From: Castanea sativa
Taxonomy: Eukaryota > Streptophyta > Magnoliopsida > Fagales > Fagaceae
Assembly (NCBI RefSeq): GCF_040712315.1
Contig: NC_134024.1
Span: 27,705,158 to 27,769,157, forward strand
Reading direction: 5' to 3'
Length of the DNA stretch: 64,000 bases
A model generated the notes under the pieces. That model did not search any database and was not told the DNA's origin. It was given only the letters and a program-made list of their open reading frames with translations. How positions within the stretch are numbered: position 1 is the stretch's first letter; the number at the start of each line of letters is the position of its first letter. Made by a program: the position numbers and the translations under genes. This document shows, piece by piece, positions 23,292 through 37,299 of this stretch.

Positions 23292-25746
23292 AACACTAGA
23301 AAAGCCTCCCTATAAACAGCCTGTGCTGTTTGGAGGTTTGATGGTAAATTGAGGTTGTTTTCAACTACTGCAAGAGAATTTCTTGTCTTGCACAAGTGCC
23401 GATTCCTAACCTTGCCGTGGTGCAGAAAGAGGATGAAGAGAAGCATACAACTCAAGATAAGGTTTAGATGGTAACCGTGTGCTTTGTATTGACTATTGAT
23501 TTCTACAAAATTTAAGGAAAAGGAGCCAGTGGTGGAGGTTTATCGGTGTTAGTCTCAAGTCTCACCTTAATTTTTGTCAGTAAAACATTTATGTGATCTA
23601 TGTAGCTTGTTAAGCAGCAGCTTGTAGAAATAGGTTGAAAAAACATTTGATGTATTATTGTCTATTAAATGTGTTTACGGATAAAGGTATGCTTACTCTT
23701 ACTACCCGCATTTTATCCTGATGATGTCAAAATCATTTATTTTCAAAATTGATAGAATTTCATGGTGAAGATTTAATTTTTATAAAACAACTTTAAATGT
23801 TTATATGATGTTACGCAGTGGAATGAGACTTTTGTATGAGTGGATGACTCTTGGGATATATTCCTTGTTATTTCTTAGAACTCGTACACGTATTAATTTG
23901 ACATTGTAATCTTCATCTTCGTTTTGCTTTCGTGAATAAAATCTGTATTATCTAGAAAAAAGAAAGATGTTTAATTATGTGATATATAAATGATGCAAAT
24001 TTTTCGGTCTCTGTCTATCCAAATCCAAACAGAGAATCCTAATCCAAATGTCGGCATAGCATCTAAAAGCACGAGTTGCTGTCCGATTTGATGTTTAATT
24101 CTTACAAGTTACAATAAATATACTTTTCTTTGTTTAACCCTCTTGTCTTTTAGCTGTATACTTTTCATTGTTTATCTTTTCAAACGGTTGGGCTAGAACT
24201 GGTATTGTAAGTACAAATGGTCATTCATGTAATTTACTAGTGATATTTCCTTTATGATTTATTTGCAACGTCATGGGTTTTTTCTAATTTAAAACACATT
24301 TGGCTGAACTTTATAATTTCTTCAAGCAGAAAAGAAAAAGAAAAAAAAAAATCATAAGAATCAACACATCTCTTTAAAGGAAAAATCTCTCGATGTCAAG
24401 AGTTTTATTATTGATTCTTTTTACATTATTCTTGTGCATTTGTGTTGTAGTGGACTAGGTTAAACCATTTGATAAAATATTATTTTAGTTTCTAAATTTT
24501 ATTAAAAATTTATTTTTTATCTTTAAATTTTAAAAGTTCTTTTTTCATTTTTAAATTTAGAAAATGGTTTTTTTAATAGTTTATAGACAAAAAGAAGGAT
24601 GAAAATAAAAACATTTTCAATAAAAACAAACTTTTAGTAAAATTTAAGAACATTAAATAAAATATTTTCAATAATTTAGGGGCGAAAAATAAATGATTAA
24701 AATAGTATTCTACTCTAAACAATTTCTTAAATGTTATGGAGTAAGATACTAAGATGTCTACCTGTAGAGAGTTAATCTCTCGGCTGTTGAAATTAAACTT
24801 GATGCTAAAGTTGTATTTGGGTGGATTTTAGATCTTCATAACTGTAACTTACACTATGTGATTTTGATTTTGGACTGTAAGATCCTCATATGCTAGATTT
24901 CTTAGGTGAGGATGAACCATTGCTTTCATAAAGTGAATAGGTGCGTCCTATCAGGAGAGGCTTAGAACAAGACCAAGATTTTAGTATTTTTTATAGTTTG
25001 CATGCTGTATTATTATGATATTTTTAGTGTGTACTATGAGAGACTTTGCCCTCAAACTTCTATTCCCGTCGGTTAGTTTCTAATGCTATCTTCAGTATAC
25101 CCCCAAAATAAAAAAGATACTAAGATGTGAAAAAAGTCACTTCTCTTTTTAACATATCTCTTTCTTTTTAGAGATTTTTTTTTCTTCTTGATTACTATAA
25201 ATGGACTTCAACTATCGTAAATTATCCTAAAAAAAAAAAAAAGACTTTCGACTATCATAAATCATAATTCAACATTTTAATATTTAAGATAAAATGAGCA
25301 AAATTTCGACATAAAATGATTTTTGGACAAGTGGCACTGAGTCTATGAACATTTTAAAAGAAAGAAAAAGAAAAAGAAAAAAACCCAAAGAATTGTCCTG
25401 GCCACCTAGCCGAAGTGGATCAGCAAGCCACAGTTCACCCAAAATGACCATAGTAATAGGATATATATCTCCTGAATCCAAAAAAACATCACATCAAGAA
25501 TCTTTCTCAATCTGAATGCCAAACTAACTCACATCACAAGAATGAGAGATTGAAACTGAAACAGAACAAAACTAAATGATTGTCCTACTCCTATCCAAAT
25601 CCAACACTACTACAATTTCCAACCTCTAACCACATTATCCTCAAACACAGACACACTGCTATTTTCTCATCTCTCCAAAAAAAAAAAAAAAAAAAAAAAC
25701 TCTTTTTTTTATTTTTTATATATTTTTTTGCTTTGATTCCACACAT
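23292..25746. other. Intergenic spacer between MEI1-like and NADK2 genes
   Basis: The 3' UTR of the MEI1-like gene probably occupies the first part; AATAAAA at about 23935 is a possible polyadenylation signal. The NADK2 promoter and leader occupy the last part; an A-run at about 25677-25699 and T-rich DNA precede the start codon. A fold-back element lies at 24474-24668. No other gene is seen. Confidence 0.55.
24474..24668. mobile_element. Fold-back MITE between MEI1-like and NADK2 genes
   Basis: The left arm (aaaatattattttagtttct, then aaattttattaaaaatttat) and the complement of the right arm (aaaatattttatttaatgttct, then aaattttactaaaagtttg) are inverted repeats of about 45-50 bases. The centre is also partly self-complementary. 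It is very AT-rich and non-coding. Confidence 0.65.
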
Positions 25747-28700
25747 ATGGTGGCATGTTGCTATTTGTGCCGAGTGGCCATCGCCGTCGTCGACAAGAAC
25801 ATCTCTGCTCCGGCCACCGGAATGTCATCATCGTCGTCAGCTATAGTTTCTTCTCAGTTTTGGGTCTCTAACTCTAAGCCATCTCAGTTCTGGGGTGGTG
25901 GTGGTAGTACCAAGCTTGAGTCGCAGAGTAAGAAGGATCGCTTGAAGAGAAAGCTTAAGTTAGTGGTCACTGCGGAGCTCTCCAAGTCTTCCTCCCTCAG
26001 TTTCGGGTTGGACTCTCAGGTCACGTGCTCTCACTGCAACTCTTTCAACTTATTTTTTTTTTTGCTTAATTGAGGTAATGGGTGTTTGATTAAATGACCG
26101 AGAGAGCTGAAGATAATGTTTCTTGGAGAGATTTAGTTGGTTGGAGATGCGGGTTGTGTGTGGATTTTGTGAAATCGTAATGGGTTTGATCATGTTTTTT
26201 GTTTTGGTTGTTGTGGGCGGAGAAACCGTAGGCTGATTGGTAACATATTACATTTTGATTGGGATTTGTTTGAATGAGAAAACCCATTTGTAATGGGGAC
26301 TTAAATGCATTAAGGGTGCTTTGATTAATTGTCTTGCATCGTTTATTGTGGTTATATTTTAGCTAATGTTCTGAATTTAAATGTTTGAAAGCCTAAAATG
26401 AGTTATTCCACCCCTTTAGTTTGCTATGAATTATGTCCTCAAAACTATCGATAGTGGGCCTCTAAATCTGATATTAACACATTCTCCTCTATTTTTGCAA
26501 GATTGTTTGCTATGATGCATCTTTGTGTTATAATACTGTTGTTGGTCTTTTGCACTGATTTCCTTCCTTTTCTTAATAGTATACTTGAGCACCCACTTTC
26601 TTGGATGTATCTAGTGGAGATTCAATGAATTGATGGTCTGTAAAATAAGTTAGACTGACACTGCTTTATTTGGATGTGAAGACCTTGCAGTCTTATGACT
26701 CGTCACCGGTGCCTTGGGTTGGTCCAGTTCCTGGGGATATTGCAGAGGTTGAGGCATATTGTAGAATCTTTAGAACGGCTGAACGGCTTCATGCTGCACT
26801 AATGGACACATTATGCAATCCATTGACTGGTGAATGTAGTGTTTCATATGACTTCACATCCGACGAAAAACCACTATTGGAAGATAAACTAGTCTCTGTC
26901 CTTGGCTGCATGGTATCCCTCCTTAACAAAGGAAGAGCTGACGTCCTTTCTGGAAGATCCTCAATCCAAAATTCATTTCGGATTGGAGATGTAAGCTCGG
27001 AGGATAAGCTTCCTCCACTTGCCATTTACAGGAGTGAGATGAAAAGGTGTTGTGAGAGCTTCCATGTCGCTCTTGAAAACTATTTGATGCCTGATGATAA
27101 TCGAAGCTTGGATGTATGGAGGAAACTTCAGAGACTGAAGAATGTATGCTATGATTCTGGTTTTTCTCGTCAGGAGGATTATCCATGCCATGCACTGTTT
27201 GCGAATTGGAAGCCCATTTATTTTTCGACTTCTAAAGAAGACTCAGAGCCCAAAGATTCTGAGGTAGCTTTTTGGATGGGTGGTCAGGTGACAGAAGAAG
27301 GTCTGAAGTGGTTGGTGAATAAAGGGTATAAGACTATTGTAGATCTTAGAGCAGAGACTGTAAAGGATAACTTTTACCAAGCAGCCATAGATGATGCTAT
27401 TTTGTCTCAGAAAGTTGAACTGGTCAAAATTCCTGTTGAAGTTGGGACCGCACCTACGATGGAGCAGGTTGAGAAGTTTGCATCTTTAGTTTCAGATTGC
27501 AGCAAAAAGCCCATATATCTTCACAGTAGGGAAGGAGTGCAGAGAACTTCTGCCATGGTCTCCAGGTGGAGGCAGTACATGACTCGTTCTGCATCACATG
27601 TTGTCTCTAGTCGGTCAGTTGCTTCCAATGATATGTTATTACGTGATGCAAATGAAATGGGAAAACTTCAGGAGTCTTCCCTTTTTGAAGAAAACTCCCT
27701 TCTTAAAAGGGAGAACATGTCAATTCAAGAGTCTTTGGGTACATATCATGTTTCAAATGGAGTACCCTACGAAAAAGTCTCTCCCTTCAAAGTTAAGGAA
27801 CCTGAAAGCAGTAATGGGGCCTACAATGGCCATATTTCTCCCCAAGGTCTGACATCAGTAGAATTAGCTGATAATGGAGTAGGATCTGATGCAAACTTCA
27901 GCAGGGAAACTGACCCTCTGAAGGCTCAGGTTCCTCCATGCAGTGTCTTCTCCAAAAAAGAAATGTCTAAATTTTTTAGGAGTAGAAAGATCTCCCCTCC
28001 TACTTATTTTAATTATCAATTGAAAAGGTTTGAAATGCTGCCAGTTTCAAGAGAGGTGTGTATTGGGACAATGTGGAAAGGTGCTACGGTTGCTACAAAT
28101 ACTGTACCAGTGACTCTGGAGTCAGGAAGTTCCAATGGTTCACTTAATGGAAAAAATTTATATCCAGAACCCCAAAAATCACCTGCTGACAATGGGAAGT
28201 ATTTGATTGGTGATATTTTGGTTGCCACTGGTCCAGTTATGAATGGACTGGGCAAAGGGGAAAGGTCTTCTTTGATGAAAGAAAATATCTCTACGATTGT
28301 GACTAATAACTTTGATGAGCATGTAACATCCAAATCTGTACTGAAGGATCATAAGATCAATGGTGGAGCTGCCTTAGTTTCAGCCAGTGATGACCTGGCT
28401 ACGATTGGAGGTGATATGTGCGCTTCTGCAACTGGTGTTGTAAGGGTGCAGTCAAGAAGGAAAGCAGAAATGTTTTTAGTTCGAACAGATGGATTTTCTT
28501 GTACCAGAGAAAAGGTGACAGAATCCTCCTTAGCCTTCACTCATCCTAGTACCCAGCAGCAGATGCTTATGTGGAAATCGATACCAAAGACTGTATTGTT
28601 GTTAAAGAAACTGGGGCAAGAGCTCATGGAACAAGCTAAAGAGGTACCATCAGAAATATCTTGTTAGTAAATTCCTAAAATTTAATATCTGGGAAATCAA

Positions 28701-31700
28701 TTGGTTTACTAACAAAATATGGTTTCTGCTCCTTTTTTAATTTTTCTTTCCTTATCATGTTTGTAGCTTGTTGATAATTTGCCTTGAAAAAATATTTATT
28801 TTTGGTGTAATAAGTTTTTTTTTTTGGACTGTGACTTATAGCTTCCAGTCCCAAATAAAGATATATGATATATCTAAGACAACACAGACAATAGGGTTGT
28901 GGCTGCTTTATCATGTTATTGAAAATTGAGCAGTAAATATGTCTTTATTTGTGAACTTTAAAGAGATGAGTAATCAGAACATGTTCTTAGTAGAATTTGT
29001 CTCAGGTAAGGGATGTCTTGCCTAGCAGTCTTGTATTCAAGAGGATACCCTGTTATCCTATTCTGTGGTATAATGAAGGATCTCTGTCAATCAATAAAAA
29101 AGGTCATGCGTACTTTTAGAGTTACTTATTTAATTTTTGCATAGCTATTGTTAACTGCATTTATTGCATGGAATTTCAGGTTGCCTCTTTTCTGTATTAT
29201 GAAGAGAAAATGAATGTTCTTGTGGAACCTGATGTGCATGACATATTTGCTAGAATCCCAGGGTTTGGATTTATTCAGACTTTTTATAGTCAAGACACCA
29301 GGTAGTGGAACTCCTTGGCTTAAGAGCAACAACATTGAAATAGTTGTTAATATTCCTATACTTCATTGAGAATTTTGTTGACCTGTTGGATGTCCTTGAT
29401 GCAGTGATCTACATGAAAGGGTTGATTTTGTGGCTTGCTTGGGGGGAGATGGGGTTATACTACATGCGTCAAATTCATTTAGAGATGCTGTGCCCCCTGT
29501 TGTATCATTTAATCTTGGATCTCTTGGATTTCTGACTTCCCATACTGTAAGCTTCTTAACTCAGCCTTTGTCTTTTGTTATTGTCTTAATTATTTTTTCA
29601 TGAATAGCCATTTGTTTGACTCCTTTTATATTTCTTTTGATGTAGTTTGATGACTATAAACAAGACTTAAGACAAGTCATCCATGGAAATAACACTGTGG
29701 ATGGTGTCTATATAACTCTTAGAATGCGCCTTCGATGTGAAATTTTTCGAAATGGTAAAGCAATGCCTGGGAAAGTATTTGATGTCCTAAATGAGGTCGT
29801 TGTTGATCGGGGTTCTAATCCATACCTCTCTAAAATTGAATGCTATGAACATGACAGGCTCATAACCAAGGTGAGGTTAGTGAATTCATTTCGTTAATAC
29901 AAGAAAAATGGGAAACCTATTTGAAAATTTCATGTTAACTATTATGTGGGCTGAGGAGTTGTTATTTGCCCTCTCCAATCACAAGAAGTCCAACATTTAT
30001 ATAATCTAAAGCAATAGCTACCATTTAAGCTACATCTCATGTCTAAACTTTGATGTAGTTAGAAAAGATAAGTTTATGACATTGCCATGCTTTTAGTAAT
30101 GAGTACCATTTCTTTAGGTGCAAGGTGATGGAGTCATTGTAGCCACACCAACAGGAAGTACTGCTTACTCTACAGCTGCAGGAGGTTCCATGGTAAGCTT
30201 TTCTTTGTATTCAAGTAATGGTTATATAACTTTTGGTTCTAGGATATGTATTATTTGTAGGGCATGGTTTTTTTAGCTCAAATTAAATGTGAGCTTTCAG
30301 AAATGATTATTATTTAAAAAAAAAAAAAAAATTTAAAACAGCCTTTTTTTGGCATGAAGATAAGAGGATCAAAACAACCATTTTTGGTAAAAACAACTAC
30401 CAACATTGTGTTGGAATGTTGTTGCCTAGGTTAAATACAAAGGACACCATTTTTCATCTGGGAGCCATCTATTTACTTTATTGGCAACTAGAAATGTGCT
30501 ATAAATATGAAAATCTCACTCTCCTCTCTTTAAGGACTATGCTAGAATTGGGAGCTTTGTATTTGATAATGAGATTGATGCAGTGTAGGAATGACAGGCT
30601 TGGCTTAAGCTTGCTTTTAAATTTGGTGTCTATGAATTATAATGATCATATGTCTTGGATGCATCAAAGACATCTGACCATTATTGGAACTCTAATGAGT
30701 TAATCGTTACATGAAGAAAATCCCTTCATCTTTTTGTATTAGCTTAGTAGATAATATCTCTTCTTGGGGGATCACAGTGTTTTTGTGTACAAGGAAGCAG
30801 AAAAAGTCTAAAACTGAATTAAGCATAACAGACATCAGAATATTTGATATTTTAGAAACTAACGTTGTTCAACACAGTTGCTGTTATGTCCTCTGCTGGC
30901 ACATAACGTGTTAAGTTTTCTGACTTTACATGTTGGATGTATAATCTGCTGCGCTTGTTTATTTATTAGTTTATTAAAATGAACTTTTCTTAAAATCCTT
31001 CATTTAATGGTCTCGAGTTCTCTTCAAAGTAGAAGGAAGAAAAGATCTCCCTACAGCAGATTACTCCATTAAATAGTCTAATTCTAATTATGACTTAGGT
31101 ATTGCAATGCAAGAATCACAATATTCGTGTCTATCAAATCAGTGCTCTTATTTTCAAACTCATTGACCCAAAATATATAAATTCAATTCTGCAATCCAAA
31201 ATATCATCATTTGTTGCTGTTTGCTGTTGCTCTTTATTACAACTATTAAGGCCATTATTGAAATCTAAATGCAGGTGCATCCAAATGTTCCTTGCATGCT
31301 GTTTACACCAATCTGCCCCCACTCCCTCTCATTTAGACCGGTTATACTTCCGGATTCGGCAAGGTTGGAGATGAAGGTGATGTTATTAATAATCTAGTGA
31401 CCAGTTATTATTAAATCTGTAGCTTTAGCTCACATTCTGGTAGATATGCTATTATTTTTTCTTGGAAGAAATTTTGGTTTTAGCCTGTATATTGTCTTGA
31501 TTTTGCCACCTATAGCTCTTATACTGTACAAAAAAGGATACTGCCAGGCCATCTACATCGTCAGATTCGTTAGCTTTTATTGATGATATTAATTTGAGAT
31601 GACAATTCTGTATTTTTTTTTATAATATTCTTTTCCCCCTTTTGGGTGTTCCCTTGTGTACTTCCCATGCACTTGGGTTGCATCCCTTCGGCATTTTTGA

Positions 31701-33671
31701 ATTATATTACCTATATTAAAAAAAAGGGTGCTGGTTTGGTTGGACTGACTTGTATCTGAGAGAGCATAGTGCACTTTAGGTGCCAAGTGACAAAGTCTCT
31801 TCTTTCATTTTGGTTTTTTCACTTTTTGGAATTAGAGGAAAAATTCTTCAGTCTTCATGTGAAGTGTACATACAAGGCTGACATTTGAATTGGAAATCAA
31901 CATCGTATCATGGTGGTTCCCAACTCATAGAGGGAGCTGCTCTATATCTATTAACAGAGAATCACCATATGTAGAAGAAGCAGAAGGAATATATAATTTT
32001 TACTTTGTTCACTATTTAGTTATTGCTGTTCTTAAGGCATGTTGACAAAGCTATGCTAAATGGCTTTGAGTGTGGGTTTTAGGAATTGTCTTGGAGTCGC
32101 ATTTTTCAAATGCGAATGCTCACTCAACATGCCAGCATGTATTTGAAGGGCCTGATATTGTGTAATCTCTGGAGCAATAGGATTCTAATGTCCTTTTATT
32201 TCCATATTCAACCACATATCAGGAATCAGTTGTGTTAGGAGTGCTGTGTTTCTTTGACTTGTAGACTTATATTATTTTGATTAGTGTGCGGTCAAAGCTC
32301 TACAATGTTCATATATGTTGATATATAAGGGTAAAACTTAGCTACAATTTCTTAGGTGCAGCACTGTTTGTGCTTTATTGGGGAATCTAATGTATTGCAT
32401 CTGAAGAACTGTAATCAAGTATTGCCCTTGACATAATTATGAACACAATCATAAACATAATGATAAAGATAATTTAAAAACTCAACTTGGTGGGTGGAGT
32501 TTTCTAAGGTAGATATAAGGTTTTCTTTGATGGTCCTAGTCTGCCTGGCCTGCTGGCCAGCTCTGAATAATTAATGGGTGGGCTGCTGGGTGAGACAGAA
32601 TATGCTGGCACTACTGATGAAACCAAGCCTAGTTCTCGCTGATAGACACTAGTAGCTTGCCTCCACTCTTGCAATTGGGTCATTGCGATTACGGGTTGGC
32701 AGCTACCATGATCATAGCTGTCCCAGCTAGAATTGAAATCCTTAATTGGATTACTACCATGTACTTTCCTAATATGCATCCCATCAACTATCGTGGGAAT
32801 TCCTCTTTTAGGTGTGGCTACTAACAATAAAATCTATCCTACTGTTAGTCAATTAACAGATTTGGTTTTTTTTTTTTTTTTTTTAATTTTTATTTTTATA
32901 TCTAAATCCTAGGAATTTCATGAAAATATGTTCTTATTAGTTATTTTCATTGTCTGTTGAGATATACATTAGCTAAATTGAAACAGATTACAGTGATTTG
33001 AGGCTTTTTTTGGCTGTGGATTGGTAAGAGTTTTGCATTGAGGGTGCAAAATGTGTTTGTGATTTGTTTGTCTCGTTTATCAAAAATGAACTAAACCTCG
33101 AGACGTGGCCTAATGAACTGTAAGAATTAAGAATTAAATAATTTTTTTCATAAGTAGGAACTCAAGTACATGGGAGAGTGGTCCAAAGCATTCTATGAGC
33201 TTTTGTTACCTGTATTCATATCAATGCAATGGTTGGATTTCATCTTTTATAAATCCCTATCATCTTTCTTCAATGGTATCCGGAAAAAAGTACCATTGCC
33301 GTGCCAAATTCTCTCGTTCTATGATATTTGTCATGTTTCAAGCATTTTGTGATCACATGAGAAGTAAAATGTTGTTTTGTATCTTGTCACTATGAAAGTC
33401 TGGCTTATTGATCATAGTTTTGGCCATTGTATTTTTGTTAGGAGTTTAACATTGTTGTATTTGACAGATTCCAGAAGATGCTAGAAGCAACGCATGGGTT
33501 TCTTTTGATGGGAAGAGAAGGCAGCAACTCTCACGAGGAGATTCTGTACGAATATCTATGAGCCAGCACCCACTTCCAACAGTTAACAAGTCTGACCAGA
33601 CAGGTGATTGGTTTCACAGCTTGATTCGCTGCCTAAATTGGAATGAAAGGCTAGATCAAAAGGCCCTTTGA
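25747..33671 (+). CDS. NADK2: NAD kinase 2, chloroplastic
   Basis: My exon model: 25747-26019, 26682-28643, 29180-29301, 29405-29546, 29646-29870, 30118-30192, 31275-31376, 33468-33671; 3105 nt, 1034 aa, phases consistent. It makes NADP+ from NAD+ and ATP in the chloroplast stroma. Residues 1-91 are S/K/R-rich and fit a transit peptide. The long N-terminal region (about 100-720) holds [20 protein letters not shown] and a phosphatase-like loop HSREGVQR (372-379). The C-terminal kinase domain (about 730-1034) shows GGDG (799-802), NLGSLGFL, and [15 protein letters not shown], followed by FDG and [10 protein letters not shown]. The Arabidopsis enzyme (At1g21640) is 985 aa with the same layout. 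The exon 2 acceptor is probably AG at 26680-26681; 26691 is an in-frame alternative three codons shorter. ATG at 25822 is an alternative start. Introns 6 and 7 are long (1.1 and 2.1 kb). Confidence 0.95.
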
Positions 33672-33867
33672 AGCCTCTTTCTGTCTCAGATTGAAGTTTG
33701 TGCAAAACTACTGTACATATTGTAAACTTAGATCAAAGAATATTTGACTTTACAAAGAGTAAATAATACGATTCATTCCCACATTGGCTTCCATGTGAAT
33801 CCTATTTTTTTTTTTCTTCATTTCAATATGACAAAATGTACTTGTATAGTGTCATCTATTACACAGC

Positions 33868-33873
33868 AATAAA
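33868..33873 (+). terminator. Likely polyadenylation signal of NADK2
   Basis: AATAAA lies about 200 nt after the NADK2 stop codon in AT-rich DNA. The position fits a plant 3' UTR; the cleavage site cannot be read from sequence. Confidence 0.45.
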
Positions 33874-34162
33874 GATTTAATCTTGTAGATCCATCGATGA
33901 ATCTGAAAGTTGATTGATGTTTGTTTGACTTCCTGTATTCTTTCTTATTTATTTTCTCTTTGTGATATATTAGTTGAATTTCTTGTGAAAACGTCTCATT
34001 GAAATAATACTAGAATATCTATGGAATAGGACACGTCATGAGAAATAATTTTCATACTGATATTTTCTTGGGAGTCAATTTAATGTTGATCACTACTGCC
34101 ATTATTATTTCTAAGACATCTTATTCTAGTACTTGCTAACTGCTTAATTTATATGGTGATAG

Positions 34163-34169
34163 GTGTAGT

Positions 34170-34198
<29 letters not shown>
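34163..34198. repeat. (CT)n microsatellite
   Basis: About 17 CT units lie between NADK2 and the tandem repeat upstream of the ACC oxidase 3' end. Confidence 0.8.
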
Positions 34199-34202
<4 letters not shown>

Positions 34203-34511
34203 ATTGAGTGGAATTTCTTTTGCCCTTTAGATTTCCAATTCAAACAGATTTCATCAGATTATCAAATCCAATTTTTATGCAAACACAACAGTTGACTTAT
34301 TTTGTATTCTTAACTTTACTATTTCACTAATGATTGTTATTTTTGTAAAATTTTGCTGAGGTCCAAGTTGAGCTATTGGAAGAAAATCGAGTGGTTGAAT
34401 TTAACAATATCTTCCAAAAAAGACACCAATTGAGTCTACCAGTTTCAATAACTCAACAGCAAATTATGGAATGTTTCAACCATAAACATAATGAAAAGAA
34501 CTGTACGTGGG

Positions 34512-34890
34512 ACCACCTTTAACTTTATTATTAATAATGAACCCCACTTATTAAATTTCTTGTCGTCAAATAGAAGATTTATTTATACAAAATACCAATT
34601 GATGTCTTGAACCTAATAATAAATAACAATCATCAAGACCACTTTTTATTTTTATTATTAATGAAGAGCTCAACTTATTAAGTTTCTAGTCGTCAAATAA
34701 GAGATCTATTTATACAAAAAATCAATTAATGTCTTAGATTTAATAATAAATAACAATCATCAGGACCACTTTTTATTTTTATTATTAATGAAGAGCTCAG
34801 CTTATTAAGTTTCTTGTCAGTAGATAAGAGATATGTCAATAACAAAAACCAATTGAGGTCCTAAACTTGATAATGAAGAACAATCATTAT
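34512..34890. repeat. Three-copy tandem repeat, unit about 126 bp
   Basis: Units start at 34512, 34638 and 34765, each opening with accac(t/c)tt and containing ttattattaat, then cttattaa(g/a)tttct, gtcgtcaaataaga-like and caaat...aacaatcat motifs. Copies 2 and 3 are most alike in their first half; copy 3 diverges in its second half. It sits in the spacer between the converging NADK2 and ACC oxidase genes. Confidence 0.85.
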
Positions 34891-35336
34891 AGAGTGGATG
34901 CCATATGTTAAAATTTTATTGTATTTATATATAAAAAAAAGAATGAAGAAAAAACGAAAAGTATCTTAAGATGATTATATAAGAATTCCATTGACACCTA
35001 GCAAGGAAATGAAAACCTTACAATTTGTGAACAATATTCAAAAAGTACCATTTATATAATCTATTGCACAAACCAAACCTTTAGTAGGTATATTAATTTT
35101 TTTTTGTTGAGAAAATTAGTAGGTGCATTAAAGAAACCCATAAGTGCATAACAAGATAGAAAAACAGCAATCTAAAACACACACACAAACACTAATACCC
35201 ACTTCAACTTTCTTTCCTCCCCTACATGAAGTTAAGAGTAAGACAAGCCAGGGGTATCCTTTGCCATTAGGACAATCTTTATCACAGAAGGAAAAACCAA
35301 ACTTGTAATCTCCTAAATATTTGAAGTTTAACCTTC

Positions 35337-37008
<1,672 letters not shown>

Positions 37009-37128
37009 TGAAACAAAACAAGAGGCAAAGATGGAGATATACAGAGAGAGAAAGAGAGCTGTTTGTTGAAGTGTTTGTGCTTAGCTTAGTTTGTTATGTT
37101 GTGGTTTGGAAGAGGGGATCCTCTAGCC

Positions 37129-37137
37129 TATTTATAG
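37129..37137 (-). promoter_or_regulatory. TATA box of the ACC oxidase gene
   Basis: On the minus strand the sequence reads ctataaata, about 120 bases before the ATG at 37008. A purine or pyrimidine-rich leader (ctctctttctctctct on the minus strand) lies between them. This fits a plant core promoter. Confidence 0.6.
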
Positions 37138-37299
37138 TAAAGCTTCCCGCCATCTCGGATGTCAAACTCTTAATATTTAATTTAGTCCGTTTTGTTTTGT
37201 TTCCTTTTCTATCAAGGAGCCGTTCGGGAAGGTATGGGACGGTGACATTAATAAATACTAACATAAATATATATACAAGGTCAATGCTTTTTTGAGGTA

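Noticed and set aside
27598..27852. 84-codon ORF inside NADK2 exon 2
   Set aside because: Shadow of the main reading frame in another phase.
32504..32827. 107-codon open frame on the minus strand
   Set aside because: It lies in intron 7 of NADK2 and has no recognised domain and no codon-use or motif support. Chance ORF or old repeat.
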